43,892 bases of DNA, taken from the NCBI RefSeq assembly GCF_003324165.1, contig NW_025407900.1, forward strand, positions 1 through 43,892, in the 5' to 3' direction. Below the pieces are notes generated by a model that saw nothing but the letters and a program-made list of their open reading frames with translations, searched no databases and was not told the DNA's origin. A program made the position numbers and the translations under genes. The DNA is from Naegleria lovaniensis (Eukaryota; Heterolobosea; Eutetramitea; Acrasida; Naegleriidae). Shown in pieces: positions 18,658 to 30,100 of this stretch (its first letter is position 1; the number at the start of each line of letters is the position of its first letter).

Positions 18658-20460
18658 ATGGAAGAGTTTCGTTTTTACAACAACAAGCAGAAAGCCTCAA
18701 CCACTCGAAAAAAAAAATCTCAACCACTCACCACCATGAAAGGACTTTTTACAGTAGATCATGCTCTCTCTACCGAAGAAACCGATGAATACTTGAGAAA
18801 GGCTAATGCTCAAACATGGTGGAACTGCCCAGTGGGACAGCTCTCTTCTCAAAGCAATGTCTATAATTCTGACGTACGGAACAATGCTTATTTTGCGTTT
18901 AAGGACGAGAAGTTGGCCCAAGCAATGTTCAAGATTGGTGAAAGCGTAATGAACGACATGCTGGATGGTGCTGGAACTTTTGCAAAATTTATTCCTGTTG
19001 CTATTGATCCGACCTGGAAATGTTACAGATACGAGGAGGGTGAGTTCTTTGGTAAGCACAAAGACTCTGGCCGTCGAGTGAAAGATCTCCAAAGTTTTGT
19101 CACTGTGCTCATTTACTTGAATGGAAATGAAGACGAGGATGAAGAGTTGAAAGGTGGTGAAACAATATTTTACGGACCAGGATGTGAGGAAGGCTTCCGT
19201 GTTGTTCCAACCAGAGGAAAAGCTGTGTTCTTTGTTCATCAATTAGATCACGAATCTGTAGAAGTCACAGAGGGCACCAAGTACGTTTTGAAATCTGTTG
19301 TTTTATTCAAGAAGAATGAAAATTATGGAACCAATCACTCACTCAGCTCGTCAATGGAAACATTGCCGCAGGAAGATGTATTAATACGAGTTGGAGACGA
19401 AGCGTTTCGATTGACAAGGGACATGCTGAGCGATCATCCTAATTGTATTCTAAATACCATGCTCACCTCTCTAATGAATTATGGTATCAAAACAGATTCT
19501 GTTTCTGGTTTAAAACTCTTTGAATTTCCAGAAAGAAACCCTCAAATATTCAAAACCTATATCCTTCCAGTGCTGAATAATGAGAAACTTCCAGATACTC
19601 TCACAAACCATACCTTAAAGGACAAGGTCGATTCTGAATTTAAATTTTGGGGCCTTTTATCTCCCTACGACCCTATTTTGGCAATATCTAATGAACATGA
19701 TCTTGATTCAAAAGAACTATCTTCCATTTCGCAACTACTAAAGACTGAGCTCGAGGAAACACTTTACATGATGGAGTGGAGACTACAATTTCTAAAGATT
19801 TTAGAGAAGGTAAAAAGGAAGAAAGAACAATTCTTTAGTCTTCCCTTATTGTTCCAGATAGATTCCATACTTGAAATCATGAACACATTTGACGACCTAA
19901 AAAAGGAAGGATACAAGTCCTTCTCTAACAAGTGGGAGTTCAATAATTGGGTTGCACAACAAATTGAGCAGCATTTCTCATCTAAATTTGAAGTGGTGCC
20001 ACTCAAATATCACTATGATTCTAATGCCTTTCTTTTTGGACAAGATCGTCACTTGTATGAGTTATGTGAAAAGATATTTGGTGAGGCTGTTTCTATTCGA
20101 AATATTCCTTTTATTTACGAATCTAACTCTATGGGATCAAAATGTGATATCGGTTCCTATCCAATGAAGTCTGTTTGCTATGAAATGGTTGAGCGTTGTC
20201 AGAACAGAGAAAACACGTTCAGATTTAAAAGTTTTTTAAGGAGGCAATTGAACGATGGAAAAATCACTACTATAAGCGAAATTTTGAATCGTTTTGAAGG
20301 GGTATGCATCCAGATGCAATACAAAGATTTACTGGTTCACGGAAGACATGAGAAGAGCTGGAAAGGAGAGTACAATGACGAATATCATCCAAACTACTCG
20401 TTATTTGTTTTGAGTGCAATAGTAATTGATGTGTCCAAAATTGTAATCTCTGACCATTGA
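18658..20460 (+). CDS. 2OG-Fe(II) oxygenase (prolyl 4-hydroxylase-like) fused to BTB/T1-like domain
   Basis: 600 aa from ATG 18658. A second in-frame ATG at 18736, in a CCACCATGA context, gives the tidier domain start (MKGLFTVDHALSTEE) and may be the true one. Residues about 27-220 are a P4H-type dioxygenase: iron ligands His134-x-Asp136 (GKHKDSG) and His198 (DHESVEV), 2-oxoglutarate-binding Lys208 (EGTKYVLK), and the usual GGETIFY and GKAVFFVH strands. Residues about 238-330 (VLIRVGDEAFRLTRDMLSDHP ... FEFPERNPQIFKTYI) fit a BTB/T1 tetramerisation-type domain. The remaining 270 residues are charged and unassigned. No signal peptide, so likely cytosolic or nuclear. BTB domains often recruit cullin-3, so it may hydroxylate a bound partner; that is inference. 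Confidence 0.8.
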   Translation: MEEFRFYNNKQKASTTRKKKSQPLTTMKGLFTVDHALSTEETDEYLRKANAQTWWNCPVGQLSSQSNVYNSDVRNNAYFAFKDEKLAQAMFKIGESVMNDMLDGAGTFAKFIPVAIDPTWKCYRYEEGEFFGKHKDSGRRVKDLQSFVTVLIYLNGNEDEDEELKGGETIFYGPGCEEGFRVVPTRGKAVFFVHQLDHESVEVTEGTKYVLKSVVLFKKNENYGTNHSLSSSMETLPQEDVLIRVGDEAFRLTRDMLSDHPNCILNTMLTSLMNYGIKTDSVSGLKLFEFPERNPQIFKTYILPVLNNEKLPDTLTNHTLKDKVDSEFKFWGLLSPYDPILAISNEHDLDSKELSSISQLLKTELEETLYMMEWRLQFLKILEKVKRKKEQFFSLPLLFQIDSILEIMNTFDDLKKEGYKSFSNKWEFNNWVAQQIEQHFSSKFEVVPLKYHYDSNAFLFGQDRHLYELCEKIFGEAVSIRNIPFIYESNSMGSKCDIGSYPMKSVCYEMVERCQNRENTFRFKSFLRRQLNDGKITTISEILNRFEGVCIQMQYKDLLVHGRHEKSWKGEYNDEYHPNYSLFVLSAIVIDVSKIVISDH

Positions 20461-20550
20461 ATTTTGGAACCAATAAACGTTTCAATGAGCTACGCTGGAT
20501 CTTTAATTCAATTGTCAATGAATTTTATCAAGTAATTTTAAAGAGTAGTG

Positions 20551-22302
20551 CTAGTTATTGCTATTCAATGATATGAGATGGGCATGTCGTTCCAGGTACC
20601 TCTTTTCCAAAGCTTGCAAAATTGCTTCAGCTCCTTCCTGAATGACATTTTCAGGAATTTCATCATTTTCTCCCCAACGACATCGCTCTAAACCAAAATA
20701 ATTTACATTTTTAAGTTGGTAATACTCGTCAGGAATGTTTTGCAAGTCAGGATTATCCGCCACGCTCAACATTCTCAATGAGGTGAGATTCGACAACTCG
20801 GATGGAAGAAATTTAAGCTTATTTCTATAGAGAGAAATGGATAAAAGGTTGTGTAGCTCACCAATTTCCTTTGGTAGTGTCTCGAGTTGATTATTATCAA
20901 ACCAAAGAGCCACAAGTGTTTTCAAGCTTGAAATTTCAGGAGGAATGGTTGTTAATTGGTTGTTCATAATAAATAGTTCAGTTAAATTGGTCAGGAAGCA
21001 AATCTCAATTGGAAATTCCCGAATACAATTGTTGTTCAAATTGAGACGCGTCAAGCTCTTCAAGGCCTTAATACCATGGACATGTTCGAGCAAATTAGAA
21101 TCCAAATTCAACTCGGAAATAAATTCAAAAGTGGAATCCATAGAGAGTTCTTTTGGAATTTCCACCAATTTCAACTGTCTCAACATGATATTTGATCCTC
21201 CTTTTTCTAAAATTTCCTGAACTGTTTTCTTGGAATCCTCTTCATTACTACTTTCATACTGACCACTGACATGATGATATCTCTCTCCTTGTTTCACTCT
21301 TCCTCGAAAATGACTTCCACGCTGTTCCCAAAAACCCATTTCATTGTGTTGTGAAAATTTCAATCCACACAAAAATTTACATCCTTTCCAACCAAATAAA
21401 TTTGGAATCATTAATCGAACATAACCATGTTCTCTAGTGATTGGTTGTCCATTATATTTGAGTGCTAGGAATGACTGTGGATGCATGACATCTTCTCTAT
21501 GAACATTGACACTATAACCATCAAGACCATATTGTATCAGATATTTCCATTCAGGATTTGGATTTAAATAATTGACCATGTCTTGAAATGAAAGACCATC
21601 CATATTCATGTTTAACATACTCCAAGTCGTTACACAATGCAAGTCGTTGGTGTAATTTCTCATTTCAATATTTTGAATCAAATCTTTCAATAACACTTTT
21701 TTCACTGGCAAGTCATCACCCAAAATGACTTCAAATTCCCAAACATTGATATCCATTTCTGGATGATAACCTAGATCGAGAATTGGCCACTTTTTCACGA
21801 GTTTTTGACCTCTTGGAAGAGTGCTGTCAGAATTCTCATCCATGTCATTTCCATTTCCTACCAACTTGACTGTTCGTTCTCTGGTTCGGATTAATTTGTT
21901 AATATGAGATTCTTGATCTTTGCTGAATATCATGTCAGCAGTAGTACTAGTGACACTGGCTGGAATTATTGGTCTTTTAACATGGTCCATGGATATGTCT
22001 CTTTTTGGATGATTGTCATTCTGTTCTGTCATGATTTTATCATTCTGTTGGTTCTCTTGTCTATGAACATGATTGGAAGGAAAGTCTACAGATTGCAATT
22101 CATTTCTTGTTCGGACTCTCCAAAAAACAAACAATGATCCAATCACAAATACTGTGGAAAAGAATGGATGAGTGTCGAGAGGTAACACGACAATGGTCAC
22201 CAATGACAAGCCAATGAAGAAGGACAAGTCGATGCAGAGGCTCTGGGATTTAGAATGGTTCTGTTTGATCATTTTTTGTGAAATCTTGTTGTCTCGTTGC
22301 AT
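20551..22302 (-). CDS. Membrane-anchored molybdopterin oxidoreductase-like domain fused to leucine-rich repeats
   Basis: 583 aa from ATG 22302. The frame also opens with a GTG 15 bp upstream, which is not used. Two adjacent hydrophobic segments (IDLSFFIGLSLVTIVVLPL and FFSTVFVIGSLFVFW) anchor the N-terminus. Residues about 180-340 match the sulfite oxidase/MsrP(YedY)-type molybdopterin fold: NVWEFEVILGD, HCVTTWS with Cys223 (expected molybdenum ligand), DGYSVNV, LALKYNGQPITREHGYVRL, PNLFGWKGCKFLCGLKF and GFWEQRGSHFRG. Residues about 370-560 are six or more LRRs of the LxxLxLxxNxLxxLPxE type. No heme b5 domain. Substrate and partner of the LRRs unknown. The order TM-Moco-LRR is unusual. Domain calls rest on motif reading. 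Confidence 0.82.
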   Translation of the reverse strand: MQRDNKISQKMIKQNHSKSQSLCIDLSFFIGLSLVTIVVLPLDTHPFFSTVFVIGSLFVFWRVRTRNELQSVDFPSNHVHRQENQQNDKIMTEQNDNHPKRDISMDHVKRPIIPASVTSTTADMIFSKDQESHINKLIRTRERTVKLVGNGNDMDENSDSTLPRGQKLVKKWPILDLGYHPEMDINVWEFEVILGDDLPVKKVLLKDLIQNIEMRNYTNDLHCVTTWSMLNMNMDGLSFQDMVNYLNPNPEWKYLIQYGLDGYSVNVHREDVMHPQSFLALKYNGQPITREHGYVRLMIPNLFGWKGCKFLCGLKFSQHNEMGFWEQRGSHFRGRVKQGERYHHVSGQYESSNEEDSKKTVQEILEKGGSNIMLRQLKLVEIPKELSMDSTFEFISELNLDSNLLEHVHGIKALKSLTRLNLNNNCIREFPIEICFLTNLTELFIMNNQLTTIPPEISSLKTLVALWFDNNQLETLPKEIGELHNLLSISLYRNKLKFLPSELSNLTSLRMLSVADNPDLQNIPDEYYQLKNVNYFGLERCRWGENDEIPENVIQEGAEAILQALEKRYLERHAHLISLNSNN

Positions 22303-22580
22303 TATTATTTCATCCACAAATCATTAAATCATCAACGTTTGTGCGTGTTCGTTGGATTTATATTTAACCCTCCAAAATGCACAAGTATTATGCTTTTGTC
22401 TTTTCAAACAATTACTACTAGTGGTACGTTGGGTTTATATTTAACTCTCCAATGCATGCAATCGGTATGGAAATTCGGAATTGAATAGCTCATATTGTCA
22501 AGTATTCTCATAATCATTTTTTAATAGTTGTTGTGCATCAATATTCACCACTATTCAGTTGACCAATAGTGTTATTTGAA

Positions 22581-25500
22581 TCACTGTCTAGAATTGTCCA
22601 TTTCCTCCTTTTCAACTGCCCATTGATTTCTTTGTGTTTCATCTGCAATATCCTTCTCAAAATTACCTCCAATAATCGTTGTTGCAACATTGGGTGAACG
22701 ACTTAAATATTTCACACATGTGTCAACAATTTCACTTCGTGTCGCATCTAAAATGACATTTCTTCTGAATTGTCTTAACTCATCATCAATTCCAAATACA
22801 ACCTTACTCTGGGCGTGAGCATGAGGTGTTACAGGTGCATCCAAATGTTGGAACACTTGCAATTTGGCCTCTTGGATGGTTTTTGGAGTAACAGAGTCTT
22901 TCATTTGAATCCACTCAGCAACATTGGAGCAAATACCAATGGTTCTGCTTGGATTTGGATCTCTATAAGAAGAGAAGGTAAAAACACCATTCATGCTTTG
23001 AGAAGCGTTGGATCCATAGGCACCTCCACGTTCCCTCACCTCTTGATGCAAATAATTGGAATGGAGAATGGCAGAGACCACTCGAAGAAGAGCTGAATCT
23101 TTGGTGACAAATGGTGTGGTCATTAATGCTCTACCCACGAAGCTCACGGAGGAAGGTATGGACAGATAGGAATTGATAAATTTGGGTTTAAATTCGAGTT
23201 GAGTTTTCATCTTGGCCTCGCTGGTCAATGTTTCATTTTCAATGGCCTCATAGAATTGCCTTTCCATCACTCTCATCATTCGATCTCGTTGATGTTCTTC
23301 ACAGGTGATGAGAATTTTCATCTTTTTCTTTCGCAATAAATAAGGTACAAGCTCTTGCAGCGAATTTGCAATCAATTCAGTATTGGCATTTGTGGAGAGA
23401 TGTTTCAAAAACTTCATGGCATCAATTCCACTCGTAGCATTAATTAATGAATCATAGAACGTAATGTTGGAAGCAGCATGAAGTTTGGCGTAGTGATGAC
23501 CACTGTGTAAAATTCCACTTGCAGCGTCAGATGCAGCCTGATCAACGCAATTTTGTAAGAAATTCAAGTCTCCAAGGAAGTTTACATCAGTATATATTTC
23601 TCTCATCAAGTAGACCATTTTCTCTGCATTTCGCTCCAAACAATACGAAGAAAATTTGAGAGCAAAGGAAAATTCATCAATTTTTTCTAGACTTGGAACA
23701 AGTATAGGAGAAGCATCAATTCCGCCAGTATGGAGCTCAATTTGATGAGCGAGTTGGAGATAATTCAATTTGCTTGTTCCAACTCTGACAAGAAGCTGTC
23801 ATTATAAATAAAATATGAGAGGTTCAAAGATGTGAGCAAATTAACAATGATAAGTACGGTAATGAGAAAGGTTAATGAAATGTACATGTTGTTGTGTAAA
23901 GCAATAAACACTGTTACTTACATCTCCAAATATTGGCACGAATTTTTGTAAATGATCTGGAACCTCGGCAAGAGAAAATGGAACTATGGTCGTCACATGA
24001 ATAATTCCATTGGTGCCTTTCACAACATTCATATGAAACTCAGGTTCGGCCTTGTCTTTCACGAGTTGAACTGTTTGCACATCGATAAGTTTCCTCGAAA
24101 GATCATCAACCGTTAATGTTGGCAATACTTCAACATTCTTTGCTTGCTCAACCTTGGTTTCCTCCATTTCCTTATATCCTGCAACAATTTGTGCCTTGTC
24201 TGATTCAGAAAGTGCCATTGAAATTGTGTCAAGTTTTGCTGCTTCCATGGCTTCTTGCTTGTCAAAGTAATTTGGATCTGGATTCATGACAAAGGTGACC
24301 TTGTGAGTGTTATTGAGAAAGTATTTCTTAATCTTATCTTTGAAGAAATTTGGATTTTCTAATTCCTTTCTCAACTTGTCCAAGAAATAATTAATTTTGA
24401 ACGTGCTAATGGGATCGTCATTGTGAATCCAATTTGAAAACACTGGAAAACAAATATTGACACCAAAGTTTGGAGACTTTTTCTTGATAGATAGCTCCAA
24501 GCTATGGAGAACGGTGTCAATGAGTCCTTGGTCAATTCCATTCTCAATTACTTCATGGAATGTGTCCTCAATAGCCTTTTCCACCGCCTCAACTTGATCG
24601 TTTGCGATACCTTGAGCTCCAATTGTGAATATAGGATCACCTACACTCGAATCAAATCCACAGTAAGGTGCAAAATCAGGTGCCAAGCCAGAAGCAATAA
24701 TATTCTTATAGAACACACCTCTTGGGTCGTCCATTAACAATGCCGAAAGAAATGAGAGAGAAAATGTTTCAAATGTGTCGCTCTTGTCATTCATCACGTA
24801 TGCAATGGCAACCTTGGTTTGTTTCTGCTCGTCAATGACCATAGAATCAGGAGGACCGAAAACCTCAACTCTCTTTGGTTCAGTGAATCTTTGCACTTGC
24901 TTGGGAACTTTTCTTGATGGAAGTGCTGAGAATTTTGAAAAGGCGTTCTCGTTCATAAATTTGATGTGCTTCAGAAACGAGAAACATCCATACGTAAATA
25001 TTTTTGCTCTACTTGGATGGTAGTTTTGCTTGTGGAAATTTTTCAATTCCTCATAAGTGAGATTGGGAATAGCTTGTGGCTCTCCTCCGCTGTTGAAGGC
25101 GTAAATTGTGCCGGGAAGTACGGCTTTGTGCAATTGGGTTCCGAAAAACTGATTACTGTCACTCATTGCCCCTTTCATTTCGTTATAGACTACTCCTTTA
25201 ATTTTCAATGGAGAGTTTGCGTCAAGAGGATTTTCAAATTCCAATCTGTGACCTTCTTGTTTGAAATCTGTGTTTAAAATTCTAGGGCTTAGCGTAGAAT
25301 CCAAATAAACAGACATTAAATTATAGAAATCTTTTTCGTTTTGAGTACTAAATGGATATGTCGTATGATCACTAGCTGTGTATGCGTTCATATAAGTGTT
25401 TAAGCTTCTCTTCATCATGTTAAAGAACAAGTCACGGACAGGGTACTTTTCACTACCACATAATGTTGTGTGCTCTAAAATGTGTGGTATTCCAGTGTCA

Positions 25501-25937
25501 TCATTTGGAGGTGTTTCAAACGTGATGGCAAAACAGTTGTTCATATCAAAAGGAGCATCCAAATGTAAATACTCAGCTCCTGTTTGTGTATGTTTTAAAC
25601 GATAAGCCACCAAATCAAAATCCTTCAATTCTTGAATAGCTTCCAAAACCCATCCATCAATAACATCGCCTTCCTTCAGAGTTTTTTCTTGATATGACAC
25701 CGATTGTAATTCCTTTCGATTTGGGTTAATCTGATGATGAAAATTTCTCTCATAAAGATTCGTGCAAGCCTCTAACATTAATCTACTGCCTTTATAATCA
25801 AGTGTTAATGAAGATGATTTTACATTCCCAACTCCGAGGCCATTTTGATGCTTTTTATTAATGATGGATCTGCCCGATGATATGACGCTTTTTACGGCCG
25901 TTCTTTCCGTGGATGAAGAAGATACAAGTTTTCTCAT
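22581..25937 (-). CDS. Mitochondrial presequence protease (PreP/PITRM1, M16C)
   Basis: Exon 1 25937-23922 (672 codons), intron 23921-23796 (126 nt, GTAAGT...GACAG), exon 2 23795-22581, joining in phase 0 to 1076 aa, close to human PITRM1. The N-terminus MRKLVSSSSTERTAVKSVISSGRSI is Arg/Ser-rich without acids for the first ten residues, fitting a mitochondrial presequence. HILEH (His152, Glu155, His156) is the inverted HxxEH zinc site of M16 peptidases. The distal Glu lies in YNEMKGAMSD. The C-terminal half has the substrate-binding RGGAYGS signature and DATRSEIV. It degrades cleaved targeting peptides and small unstructured peptides in the matrix. Its start codon lies only 29 bp from the start codon of the LINE on the opposite strand. 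Confidence 0.94.
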
Positions 25938-25966
25938 TTTTTAATTCGTATTTGGTCTTCGAAAAA

Positions 25967-27163
25967 ATGTCTGAAAACCAAACCGCCCTCGGCGATGAAG
26001 ACACTTATCACCTTCGCCATCACGCCTCTATCAAAGAGGTCGCTGATCGCCCGCATACTGCAAACAAATCTCTCTCTGCTCAAAAATCGGCACATGATAA
26101 ATTGAGAGAGGAGATGGAAAACGAAATTTTAGAAACTCCGTCCTCCGTCAATATAGCCAATTTGTCGGTAATACAACCCAGCACTGTATGCAACTCTCCT
26201 ATGTTGTCGCAACCGGAGGTCTCTAATATTACTACAACCTCTGGCGTCTCAGTTTTTAGTACCTCGGCCATGACCGACGACCATTCTACCAAACTGAAGC
26301 GACATCATAAACTCTTCAGAGTGGTGGCCTTTACTACCAACTCTGTCGAAGAAGTCCTTGCAACCGTCGCAATGAATGCCGATGCGTTGTACGGTAGTAG
26401 AGTTGTCAGTGAATTGGAGTGCATTATTCTCTTCTTCAAGTCGCGCAAATTGGCAAACCAAGCAATATCTTCTGGTGCTAAGTCCAAGCTAACCATGATT
26501 CCTCAAACCGTCAAAACGTCATTCCGTTATAAGGTCGACAAAGACTTAGATAAGACTAATATGCACTCTATTATCTCAACTCTTGGTACTTCTATCAACA
26601 ACATCAATTTTAGCAAGATAGATGATCAAGAGTTTTGGGCTATTGGTACTAATATTGAATTACCAGCCAATCATTTGAAGAAATTTAAGCTTTCCAAAAT
26701 GAGAACAGATATCTCTCGTTTCCGTATCGCCTTTAACGGTAAAGAAAAAGATCTTCCTAAACTCAAGGGTGCCATTAGTTCCCAATGGAAAGTCAAGATT
26801 GAGAGTATCGAGTTGGCTAATAAGGTGGCTGTTGTTGGTGTCAAAAAGGATCAAATCACCAATAACATTACCAAGTTCGTCCAAGTTGGAAATCATAGTT
26901 TCAGAAACCTCTCATTCTCTACTAGAGTTGCCAACTCCATCAGTCACAGAATGGAAGCTGTTGAAAAACAAATGTCTGAAATGTCATCAGCTCTCCAAAA
27001 ATTGACAAAGGAAATGGCTGTCTGGTCTGGAAAAAAGGTCACTGAAGGCTTTAATAAGATCAACAAAGCTATTGAAGAAATTAACCAAAAAGTCAACGCT
27101 CTCTTAGGCACTACTACTCGCAAGAGTAAAAGTGGGCATAAGAAGGGCCGACATTCCCTTTAA
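25967..27163 (+). CDS. LINE ORF1 protein
   Basis: 398 aa from ATG 25967; the same frame is open further upstream but would run into the PreP gene. The N-terminal 110 residues are Ser/Thr-rich and disordered-looking. The middle (about 115-300) has alternating hydrophobic strands (KLFRVVAFTTNSVEEVL, ECIILFFKSRKLANQAI) that could be RRM-like. A coiled coil follows (MEAVEKQMSEMSSALQKL ... INKAIEEINQKVNAL), then a basic tail KSKSGHKKGRH. No CCHC knuckle. This order suits an RNA-binding, multimerising ORF1p. The stop codon overlaps the ORF2 start as TAATG. Confidence 0.8.
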   Translation: MSENQTALGDEDTYHLRHHASIKEVADRPHTANKSLSAQKSAHDKLREEMENEILETPSSVNIANLSVIQPSTVCNSPMLSQPEVSNITTTSGVSVFSTSAMTDDHSTKLKRHHKLFRVVAFTTNSVEEVLATVAMNADALYGSRVVSELECIILFFKSRKLANQAISSGAKSKLTMIPQTVKTSFRYKVDKDLDKTNMHSIISTLGTSINNINFSKIDDQEFWAIGTNIELPANHLKKFKLSKMRTDISRFRIAFNGKEKDLPKLKGAISSQWKVKIESIELANKVAVVGVKKDQITNNITKFVQVGNHSFRNLSFSTRVANSISHRMEAVEKQMSEMSSALQKLTKEMAVWSGKKVTEGFNKINKAIEEINQKVNALLGTTTRKSKSGHKKGRHSL

Positions 27164-30100
27164 TGGCCTCTCATTCTATAAGAAACTCCTTCAATTTAGG
27201 TACTGCTAATTTCGGAGGAGTTGGCTGGGTAAAACAATCTCAATTACTTACCCTAGCCCGAAAATATGAACTGGATATCCTTAATATCCAGGAAACTCAT
27301 TTAAAATCCAGTACGGAAGACTATTGGAATGTATGGTATTTCAGGTCCTTCTTTCGTGGCTACTTAGTCTATACTTCCAACGCCACCGAGGGAGATAATG
27401 GAGCAGGAATTGCTACTATTGTCAAACCGTCACCTTTTATTAAGGTACTCCAATTCATCGAGCATATTCAAGGCAGACTATCAGAAGTCATTTTGGAACA
27501 TAAATGCCTAGGTGTGGTCCGTATTTTCAATTGGTATGGCCCGGCTAACAAAAACAAATTAGAATTCATGAATAAGGCTCTCAATATTATCAACATTGCT
27601 GCTCAAACAGCGGTCTTGCATGGTGAACGTATTGTCATATTGGGAGACTTGAATGCCAATACTAAAACATTCAATAAGGTATCCTATGCTGCCCATGAGC
27701 GACTATTAATTGACCAATGTGACAAATTGAAGCTCTTTGATGTTGTTCCCATTCCAAACACACCTTCGTTCTCTCAACGCAACAAATACTCTCATGGTTT
27801 TTCTCGCCCGGACCATATTATTACTTCCCACAATGATTATTCTAATGTAGATGATGTTTCTACTGCTTATTCTCACAAACTTTTAACTATCTCCTTTCCC
27901 AGTAACCCTATTTTAGACTTCCCAGAAAAGTTCAACAAATATATTATTCATCCTAAAACTCTGCAATCCAAGATGAAGGAAATTAATAACGATTTTGCTA
28001 TGGACAACCCTAGCACTCTCTTAGAAGCCCAAAATACCCTTGCTAAAATTGTGAAGAAATATGGCTCTCCTAGCACCGACAAGCCTTCATTGATTACTGA
28101 TAATCGTAATGTTAGACAATTTCAGACGATCATTTTTGATTTGAAACAGTATCTTTATAAGCGTAAATATGTCTCTACTGTCACCAGCCAGTTCTTGAAT
28201 AATAATTTTAGCCTCAACAATATTAAGGCTAAATTAGAGGAAGCTAAAGCCTCGCTTAACAAGCTTATTGGATCTCTATTGGCTGACCGTAAACGGGTCT
28301 TCGTGAATAGAATTAACAATCTTAGCTCTAAACAACCGTACTCCTATGCCTTCAGAAAAGAATTAGTCAGTTCTTCTATACTCAATGTAGTCCAAAGTAA
28401 CCATAACTCGATAATTGTAGATCATTTTTCAGCCATGTTTAACACAGAACAAGAAGTGACTAAAACCCTTCCGGAAATCAAGAAAAATAATACTGTAGCC
28501 CAATGGAAATTCCAACATATCACTGCCAAAGAGTTGGGTAAAGTTATTTCTAAAACAAAAAATTCCATGGCTGGCTATGATAATATCTCGGTGCCGTTGT
28601 TGAAAATTCTAGACAACAATTCGCTCCAAGTACTTGCAAAATGTATCAATCACACAATTGACAGTAAAATGGTTCCTAAAGAATTGGGTATTGGTATTCT
28701 ACTCCCATTACCCAAAGTCAATATGCCTACAAAATTATCAGACTTTAGACCTATAGTAGTATTATCTGTGATCTATCGCCTATTTTCTTCTATTATCAAC
28801 AAACAATTCATGAATATCCTTGAAGAGGCTAATTTAATCCATACTGCTCAGCGAGGATTCATGAAAAAAGGCTCAACATTAGAGCACCTTATCAATCTTC
28901 GGACTGCCCTAGCATACAAATGTCAGCACAAACAAGAAGTATTCGCTATGGCTTTAGATATCAAAAATGCTTATGGATCAGTAATCCATAAAAGATTTAT
29001 CAGCATTCTCAAAAAACATGGTTTCCGTAGCTCTGTCATTAATCTCTTGACATCCATGATTTCCAATAGCGTTATGAAAGTACTAGTTAACGGATTCCTA
29101 TCCTCCCCTTTCGATGCGAATGTTGGAGTCCCACAAGGCGACCCTTCAAGTCCAGCATGGTTTAATCTCTATATTAACTCCTCAACTAATATACAAGAAA
29201 AACTAAAAGGAGTCCAAATATTTGATATTACTATCCTTTTATTATTATATGCCGATGATATTTTATTGATAGCTAATACTAAGATTGAAATGAATTCCTC
29301 TCTTAAAAGCCTCGGCCGAGAGTTAAAGAAAATAGGACTCGCTTTAGCTCCCAAGAAATGCAAGCTCTTAGCTATTACAGCTAAATCTAAACTATCTAAA
29401 GCCCTAGTCACTATTGGACAGGATACAATTGCCTCGTCTACTTCTATTGAATACCTTGGGGTATATGTACCTTTAAGGATAATCTTTCTTGGTCCTCTGA
29501 TAACCCAGTCAACAAAATCTCGAATCGACTTGCATCAGCTAAAACTTCTAATCTATATCTCAACAGTATCACCACTACAATTATGTCTAAAATTATATCA
29601 TTGCCTAGATATGCCTGTAGCTTCAATGGAATCAGTAAGAATTCTCTAGACAAAGCAGATATTATGGTTGCTAATTTTATCAGAAAGGCTATTGGATTAG
29701 ATTACACATTATCAAAATCAGTCGTTTTTAATTGCAAACAAATTGGGGGTCTTGGTATTACTCGCCCCTCTATTTTATTCTCTATTGAACCTATTTGCAC
29801 AGCAGTTAGATTATTCAATTCCTCATCCTCCATCACCAAAAATATAGCTTTGGCTGCTTGGAAAGATACTACTTTTAACGAACCATTTTGGAACCACGTG
29901 AAAAATATTGCTGCTCAAAATAATTGGTCTCTCCAATACATTGATGAACGATATTCATTTGTCAATGAATACGAAACCCCTGTCGACCCTAGAACTGAAT
30001 TGCTAAACAGTGATAGATCAACCATGAGCATTTCTGGCCTTGGAACCTTAGACCATAATAGAATCTGGCATCCATGTACCATCTCCTTTTGGAACAATTA

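Noticed and set aside
25913-25966. Upstream extension of LINE ORF1
   Set aside because: It would overlap the PreP start region on the other strand; ATG 25967 is the natural ORF1 start.
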